A stretch of DNA of 14,051 bases from Chlamydomonas sphaeroides (lineage: Eukaryota; Chlorophyta; Chlorophyceae; Chlamydomonadales; Chlamydomonadaceae): contig BDDC01000075.1 of the NCBI GenBank assembly GCA_001662425.1, forward strand, positions 21,989 through 36,039. The letters are read 5' to 3'. The notes below the pieces were generated by a model. It was not told where the DNA came from and did no database searches. It was given only the letters and a program-made list of their open reading frames with translations. The position numbers and the translations under genes are program-made. Shown piece by piece: positions 8,469-14,051 of this stretch; within the stretch, counting starts at the first letter, position 1, and each line of letters starts with the position of its first letter.

Positions 8469-9809
8469 GGTGTCGTTGCGCTGCCGGTGGGTTCCGTGGG
8501 ACGCGGGTCGCCGACGTGTGCCATACACGGCTCCGACGGAGAGCCCGGCTGGCACGGGGTGGCGTCGCCCCGTCAGCACGAAACTGCGAAACCCGCAGAG
8601 TCGCTGCAAGCACGAGATGTCGAGGCGACCGCAGAGCGTCCGTGTTCCAAATGTGGGCTGGGTGACGCAGCGACCGTCGCTATCGCGAAGCTCAAGAAGC
8701 GTTACGACCCAAAGTAGCTGTTGCGTCGCCCGCGATAGCAGCACGCATATGTACCTACCAGCGACCACGCAGCAGCGACGTGACAGCGGCGTTGTGCGAG
8801 GCCGCAGCTTTGCCCAACAATGTCCCGTCTTGTCGACTTCCAGCCGCGGCAGAGCAACACGGCGCGGGGCGATGTTATAGGCAAGGAAGCAGACAGCAGC
8901 CTGTCGCCGCGTGGTAGCGTTCCGCTCGGTGAGCACGCCATAGTTCGGTTGCTCTTCACGTTCACGGGCTTTGGTGTGGGTCGCGCTGCGTAACGTACAC
9001 TGTGTTGCCGACTGTTTCTGCCTGTTGTTTTCTTTTTGTGCGGGCGTCGAGGTAGTCACTTTGGGATAATGCTGCTGACGACCGCCGTGCTGACGCGGAC
9101 GCAATCCGGCACCGCGTCCCCGCACAAGCCCTGAATACCAGCGCTGCACACCTATGTTTCACATTCCACGCGTCGTCTCGGTGTCGGGTGGCATGATAGG
9201 CGCACGCCCTTCTTTCGGCACGTACCCGAAACGCACAGAAGTGAAGCCCCGCCGTCCCTCGGAGTCGCATTAGCCAATGACTTGCGGCTCGCCCTTGCGA
9301 AGATGTACTTAATGCGTGCTGCATCAAGCGTGCCTGCAGTCGCTGGATTGGACTTCCAGCACGGGAGACGCGGCTCGGTCTGGCAGGGCAGCCCAGAAGC
9401 CACGAGGAGCCGAGCAGCCCATGGCGACGAGCAGCAGGGAGCTTTGGAATGCCAGCGCACCTGAACGTTGCAGGATATCGTGTACGCCTGCCTGGAAGGG
9501 TGCAGCCACCAAACGGGCCCAAGCAAGAATCGCGAGCCACACAGAGTACGTGTTGTACAAAAGCAATCGGAGTGCGATTTCACCCACTAACTGCGTTTGT
9601 GATACCAAACAGTAGCCGTTCCTTATCTGTGTACAGTGCTTGCAGTTGCGTCGGTGCGGCCGTCGCTTCGTTTCGGCAGTCCCGAAACTCTTGGTGAAGC
9701 TCGCAAGCCTCCAATGCAGCTCTTCTCACTGAACTCGTATCCCACTATCGTGTTGGGTGCCTGGGCTCTGTAATTTGCGACACTTGCCGACAACCGCAAT
9801 CCGGCAGCC
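8469..9809. promoter_or_regulatory. Divergent intergenic region holding the promoters and 5' UTRs of two genes
   Basis: About 1.34 kb separates the start of the lipase-like gene (- strand) from that of the F-box/LRR gene (+ strand). It is less GC-rich and less repetitive than the genes, and no frame shows a recognisable protein. I see no clear TATA box for either gene. GCCAAT occurs at about 9272-9277. CGCAATCCGGCA is present at 9110-9121 and again at 9795-9806, just before the + strand ATG. A small stem GTTTCGG/CCGAAAC lies at about 9671-9689. Start sites cannot be placed from sequence alone. Confidence 0.5.
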
Positions 9810-12800
9810 ATGTTTCAGCTGCTCGCGCTGCCGGGGCCGGTCCCCGAGCTCATAGCAGGCCACCTCAGTCCTGCTGACCGTCACTCGCTACGGCTCGCCT
9901 CCAGGTGGGCCCGCCGGCGTTACATGTTCGCGTGGATGCCGAGTGGTCACACACCGTTTTTCACCCACGCCTTCCCCCAAGCCCCAACCCTAACACGCAT
10001 CACACACCCTCTCGCAACCCGCAGGTCCTGCAGGGCACTCGTCGACGCCACGGCCCGCAGCCTCAGCCTGGACGCTCGCAACGTGCGCTCGCTGCTTGGC
10101 TGCTGGCGCCCCGCACACGCTATCTTCCCCAACCTCCTCCATCTATCCCTCACCCTCCGCCACGCGCCGCCCGACCCCTCCCCCCGGCCCCAACCCCCAC
10201 GTCAACCCTCCGCCGCCAAGCTCCTCCCGCCCCTGCCGCCCCGCGCCGCGTCACCGCCTGCGCCGTCACGCCCTCCATCCCTCCGCCCCCGAACCCCCGT
10301 GGCCAGCGGCGGCGGCACCGCCGGCAGCGGCCCCGCCGCCGCCGCCGCCAGCTACTGCCATCACCTTCTGCACGACTGCGTGCCGCACCTCCGCCACCTC
10401 ACCGCCCTCGACCTGAGCCAGGCGGTCCTGGGGCCCGAGGCCTGGCGGGCGCTGTGCGGCGCCGCCGCCGCCGGCGCCCTGCCCCGCGGCCTGTCCATCC
10501 GGCTGCACCCCTCGGCGGCCATGGCAACGGTGGCAGCGCCGACATGGGCCCAGAGGCTGGCGGGCATGCTGGCGCCGCTGGCGGCGGCGGCGCCGCACGT
10601 GCGCGTCGCCGTCGGGCCGTCGTGCTGCGCTGGCGGCGGCGGCGGCGGCGGGGTGGGCGAAGAGGGCGCGGACGGCGGCGCGGGCTGCTGGTGCGACGCG
10701 GGCGGCGAGGAGGGGCTGGTGCAGGTGAGCCCGCGCGGGGGTGTGAGGCTGTCAGGAGCTGGCGGGCGGTAGCGGCCTGCCGTGCCGCCGTACGCAGCGA
10801 CGTGGGTCTGTGGGTGCGTGCCCTTGGCGCAACCCGCAGCTGCTACGGTCCCTCACACCCGCTGCGCCCCTGAACGCTGGCCCCCTGGTCCCTTGGCCCC
10901 CTGGTCCCTCGACCCCTGGTCCCTCGGCCCCTGGACCGCAGCTGTCGGCGCTGCCCTGCCTCACGCAGCTGCCGGTCTGCGTATGGGCCCGGCCCGGGCA
11001 GCGCTGCCAGGCCGCCTGGCTGCAGCCCCTGGCCGCCCTCACGCGCCTGACCCGCCTGGCCATCAGCGTATGCACAGCCACCGCCGGCGGCCTCGGCGGC
11101 GCCGCCGCCGTCGACGGCCACGGTAACGGCGGCGGCGCCGCCGCCGCCGGCTGGCTGTCGGGCCTCAGCCACCTGGTGGCGCTGCAGGAGCTGTCTGTCG
11201 GGCTGACGGACGAGCCGCTGCGGCTGTCGGACCTGGCGCCGCTGTCGAGCTGCGCGGCGCTGACGTCGTTGTCGGTCGGGGTACTGGCGGCGCCGTGCGG
11301 CGGCGGCGCCGCCGTCACGCCGCTGCCGCGCGTGCGGCGGCTGGTGGTGCGGTGCTGCCTGCCAGCGGAGCCGGGCCCGGCGGCGGCGGCAGCGGCGGCG
11401 GCGGCGCAGCCGCTGGCGCTCTACGCCCTTGCCCCCGCCGCCACCAGCATCTCCCTGATCGCCGTCGCCGTCGGCGGCGGCGACCGAGTGACCCTGCCGA
11501 CGGCGCTGCCCAGCCTCGTGCCGCCGGCGCCGCCGGCATCGGCCTACACCGCCGCCGCGGCAGCGGCGGCGTCCTCCAGCCGCGCAGCGGACGCGCCGGG
11601 TGGCGGCCCCCGCCTGCCGCCGGTCATGGCCGCCGGCCTCCCTCCGGCTCCAGGCCTGGGCCTGGGCCTAGGCCTCCGCCACTGCCTCCAGGCGCTGGAG
11701 CTGGTGCAGCTCGACGCAGCGGCGCTGGCGGCGCCGCCCGGCGGCGCCGCCAGCAGCGGCCGCGCGCCGCTGCCGGGCGCCGCGGTGCTGGGCCAGCTGG
11801 CGGCGCTGCGGCAGCTCACGCTCACAGGCTGGCGGTCGCAAGGCACGCAGGTGGGTCCCCATGGGAGGGCAGGGGAGGGGAGGAGGATGGGAGCAGGGGG
11901 AGGGGAGGAGAGGGGGATTGGATGGCCAGCGGTCGGCGGGTGGGCGTGTTGCGCCGTCATGCGTGTTGCCCTGCGAGGAGCCGCATCCGCCATGCCGTCT
12001 CAACCGGCGCCCCTGCCCATCCCCAACGGCGCTCGCCCTGCGACCGCTGCGCCCGTCCTTCCCTCATCTGCCCGAGCTGCTGGCGGCCCTCCCCTCACCA
12101 CCCTCGCCCACAAAGCGGCTGCACCCTGCCGCCTGCCGCCCCTTGGCCCCGCCCCCCAGCTGCCCGAGCTGCTGGCGGCCGCCCAGCGGCTGCCGCTGCT
12201 GCGGCTGCTCACGCTGCGCGACTGCGGCTCTCAGCGCTGGGGCTTCTGGGCCACGGCGGGGCCCGCGCTGCTGCGCGGCCTGGGCCTGGAGCACGGCGGC
12301 GGCCTGGGCGGCGGCGGCAGCGGCAGCAGCAGCGGTGGCAGCGGTAGCGGCCAGGGCGACGGCGGCAGCAGCGGCAGCGGCGGCAGCAGCCGGGAGGCGT
12401 CGCCGGCACCAAGGCAGGCTGTGGACGGAGGCGGAGGGGCGAGCGGCGGGGGGCCGCTGAGCCGGCTGGCGGGGCTGCAGCTGGCGGCGCTCGAGGTGAT
12501 CCAGGTGCGGCCGGCATATGGGGGCGGAGGGGAGGGGAGGGACGGGGGGAGCCGTGGCTTGGAGGGGATGGACAGAGCGATGACCCACGGGACGGAGCGC
12601 TGCAGGAATGGCTGCGACCCGAGCTCCGCAGCCCCGCCACGCCCCTGACCCCCTCCCGCTCCGCCCGCAGGTGGCGGGCGCCCCCAGCCTCGGCCTGCTG
12701 CGCCAGCTGGCGGCCGCCTGCCGTATGCCTGCCGTACACACGCTGGACCTGGCGGGCGTGGCTTCATGGGACGAGCGCGACCTCCGCGCCGTGCTGGGCC

Positions 12801-13489
12801 CGGCCTGCCGCGCCCCCCCTCCGGGCCCCGCCCTCTTCCCCTCCGCCGCGCCGTCCTGCATGGGAGCCCCGCGTGCACCGGCCCCCATGCTGGCGAACAG
12901 CCAGCCGACCGCCGGCGAATGCGCCCTGCCGACGGTGCCGGCGGCGCCGCAGGAGCGGCACCGCTGGGCGCTGGCGGCGCTGCTGGCGCAGCCCCTCGGC
13001 TGCCGCCACCCCGACCCCCGCCTGGCCGTGGTCGAGTGCGTCCGACCGATGGGCGCCGTGGCCGAGGCTGCTGAGGACACGACCGGCGAGCCCCCTGCGG
13101 GCGGCGCGCCTGCTGCATCCACAGGGGGCGTCCGGCTGCCTGCGTTGCGCCCGGCGGCGTTGGACCGCGGTTGCTTGGGCCGCGACGGGGAGCGCCAGCA
13201 GCCGTGCGCGGACGGCGCCGGCGGCTGCAAGGTTGGGGCCGAGGGGTGCCGTGGGGGCCGCAACCCGCGGTGGCCGAGCCTGGGTACCCTGGCGGTGCGC
13301 GGCTGTGGTGCGGCAGGGGGAGGCGCGGCGCCCAGCGTGGAGGGGCTGCGGCGGCAGCTGGCGGAGTGCGGGCTGGGGGGAGCGGTGGCGGTGCAGTGGC
13401 TGCCGGTGGGGGCGAGGGTGGCGCCGGCGGGGGGCTGGGCGGGCGTGGCGGATGGCGGCGGCCGGGAGCTGGGGCCGTGGGTTGCGTAA
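9810..13489 (+). CDS. F-box-like leucine-rich-repeat protein
   Basis: Exons: 9810-9904, 10025-10724, 10942-11850, 12160-12504, 12671-13489 (TAA). Phases agree throughout; the total is 2868 nt, giving 955 aa. Donors are GTGGGC, GTGAGC, GTGGGT and GTGCGG; every acceptor is CAG. The ATG follows GCAGCC, a good algal context. The N-terminus (about 5-45) reads LPGPVPELIAGHLSPADR then LRLASRSCRALVDATA, an F-box-like helical pattern created only when intron 1 is removed. LRR-like strands follow, for example LRHLTALDLS (about 150-165), LAALTRLTRLAISV, LVALQELSVGL, LAALRQLTLTGW (about 550), LPLLRLLTLRDCG and MPAVHTLDLAGV (about 705). They are separated by Gly/Ala/Pro-rich insertions, including a GLGLGLG stretch from a hexamer repeat at 11653-11676. 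F-box proteins join SCF ubiquitin ligases through Skp1 and use LRRs to bind substrates; that role is inferred. Introns 1 and 3 are multiples of three without stops. Exon 5's C-terminal part may be partly degenerate. Confidence 0.68.
10878..10937 (+). repeat. Minisatellite in intron 2 of the F-box/LRR gene
   Basis: Two identical 16-bp units TGGCCCCCTGGTCCCT (10878-10893, 10894-10909) are followed by a 15-bp variant (10910-10924) and a partial unit (10925-10937). The array ends four bases before the exon 3 acceptor, so it forms that intron's pyrimidine-rich end. Confidence 0.85.
12068..12180 (+). repeat. Start of exon 4 duplicated in the preceding intron
   Basis: The 21 bases at the start of exon 4 (12160-12180, coding LPELLAA) occur identically at 12068-12088 inside intron 3, 92 bp upstream. 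The upstream copy is preceded by CAT instead of CAG and so lacks a splice acceptor. Confidence 0.8.
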
Positions 13490-13656
13490 GGGCTGGAGGC
13501 ACTCGGCAGGCTGGGCAGGGCTGGGCCATGGGTGGCTGGGGCGGCATCAAATGCTGTGACCGGCGTGACACGCGCCTTGACGCGCTCTTCACCTCTTGAA
13601 GCCGCAGCGAGTGAAAGCGTCTTGGATTGGATGATGTGCATTGGATTGGCACACAG
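13490..13656 (+). other. Short region after the F-box/LRR stop codon
   Basis: No gene is seen here. No TGTAA occurs here or in the rest of the window on this strand, so the polyadenylation site of the F-box/LRR gene is not identified. GGATTGG is repeated at about 13624 and 13642. Confidence 0.4.
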
Positions 13657-14051
13657 GTCCTGGATCTCTCCGGTTACGTGATGGACTACCGCCAACCCGG
13701 CGGACGCCTGCGCGACCTGCCTGCCGCCTCGCTGCAGCTGCTGGCCGAGCTGCCCAGCCTGCAGCTGCTGCGCCTACACGCCACCTGATATACTACTCGA
13801 CTGATATACTACTAGACTGACATACTACTCGACTGATTCTGATTTTGATTACCCAGATGGAACCGCGCTGGCCGAGGAGCGAGTGCGCCTGGGGGCGGGG
13901 CTGTACGGCCTGTGCCGCTTCGGTGGCTACCGGCGTTGACGCGACTGCTCGTGCACGACATAACGGATCCGGAATACGCAGAGGCGAAGAAGCTGGCGGA
14001 TAGGGTGGACGACATGCCGCGGCAGGCGGGCGTGGAGGCGGGGGGGGGGGG
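13657..14051 (+). pseudogene. LRR coding relic, broken by a tandem repeat and a frameshift
   Basis: After a CAG at 13654-13656, an open segment reads VLDLSGYVMDYRQPGG and then LLAELPSLQLLRLHAT, a clear LRR pattern, and stops at 13786-13788 inside the first unit of a 16-bp repeat. Beyond the repeat, two frames look coding: one reads DGTALAEERVRLGAGLYGLC (from 13856) and ends at a TGA near 13938; the other, in the same frame as 13657, reads LPALTRLLVHDITDPEYA from about 13930 to the window end. This fits a partial paralogue of the upstream LRR gene, or its former 3' part, now disrupted. It could instead be the start of a real gene with an unseen splice pattern, since the window ends here. Confidence 0.5.
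13785..13848 (+). repeat. 16-bp minisatellite inside the LRR relic
   Basis: Three units of CTGATATACTACTCGA type (13785-13800, 13801-13816, 13817-13832) differ at one position each from the first; a weaker fourth unit follows to 13848. The AT-rich unit contrasts with the GC-rich flanks. In the LRR frame it supplies several stop codons. Confidence 0.9.

Noticed and set aside
8487..8717. A + strand open frame with a CxxC-like end (CSKCGLGD).
   Set aside because: It starts at GTG, is only 76 codons, overlaps the likely 5' region of the divergent gene and resembles nothing I know.
7602..9149. A single - strand open frame of 515 codons.
   Set aside because: It only contains the first exon (8468-8310) in its true frame; the rest crosses introns, the intergenic region and an out-of-frame exon.
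13481..13660. Splicing from GTAAGG overlapping the F-box/LRR stop codon to the CAG at 13654-13656, which would fuse the LRR relic to the gene.
   Set aside because: The phases do not match: exon 5 would end in phase 2 and the joined frame meets a stop within about eight codons.
12064..13695. Long open frames on the - strand (543 and 473 codons) across the F-box/LRR gene.
   Set aside because: They are antisense to clearly spliced LRR exons, run through introns, and are made of Pro/Arg/Ala low complexity, as expected from GC-rich shadow frames.
13785..13848. The 16-bp repeats as a CRISPR-like array.
   Set aside because: Units are directly adjacent with no spacers and the window is eukaryotic.

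Overview
This window looks like nuclear DNA of a GC-rich green alga of the Chlamydomonas/Volvox type. The reasons are third-position GC bias, many short introns (mostly about 60-310 bp) with GTG(A/C)G donors and CAG acceptors, TGTAA polyadenylation-like signals, long GCN (Ala) and GGN (Gly) runs in exons, and protein families typical of volvocine algae. I see no bacterial operon structure, tRNA, rRNA, CRISPR array or recognisable transposon.

Layout. (1) About 369-2429, + strand: the 3' part, or nearly all, of a spliced gene for a proline-linker, cysteine-bearing protein that resembles algal scavenger-receptor (SRCR) extracellular proteins. Its 5' end is unresolved. (2) About 2430-4428: a convergent intergenic region holding the 3' UTRs of genes 1 and 2, TGTAA signals on each strand, a strong GC-rich hairpin and small repeats. 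(3) 4429-8468, - strand: a ten-exon gene of about 709 codons. Its product aligns by eye with the plant plastid-lipase (PLIP) branch of class 3 lipases, but the nucleophile serine, the oxyanion motif and the region of the catalytic aspartate have all been replaced, so it is probably a pseudoenzyme. (4) 8469-9809: about 1.3 kb between two divergently transcribed genes. (5) 9810-13489, + strand: a five-exon gene for an F-box-like, leucine-rich-repeat protein of about 955 aa. (6) 13657-14051: decayed LRR coding sequence broken by a 16-bp tandem repeat and a frameshift, probably a relic of a neighbouring paralogue.

The splice models for genes 2 and 3 are supported by phase agreement at every junction and by total lengths divisible by three. 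The three genes do not form an obvious pathway; they are separate eukaryotic transcription units. The most interesting points are the apparently dead lipase with its acidic insert and Ala-rich tail, the tandem-repeat-broken LRR relic, and two places where an exon edge is copied into the adjacent intron.
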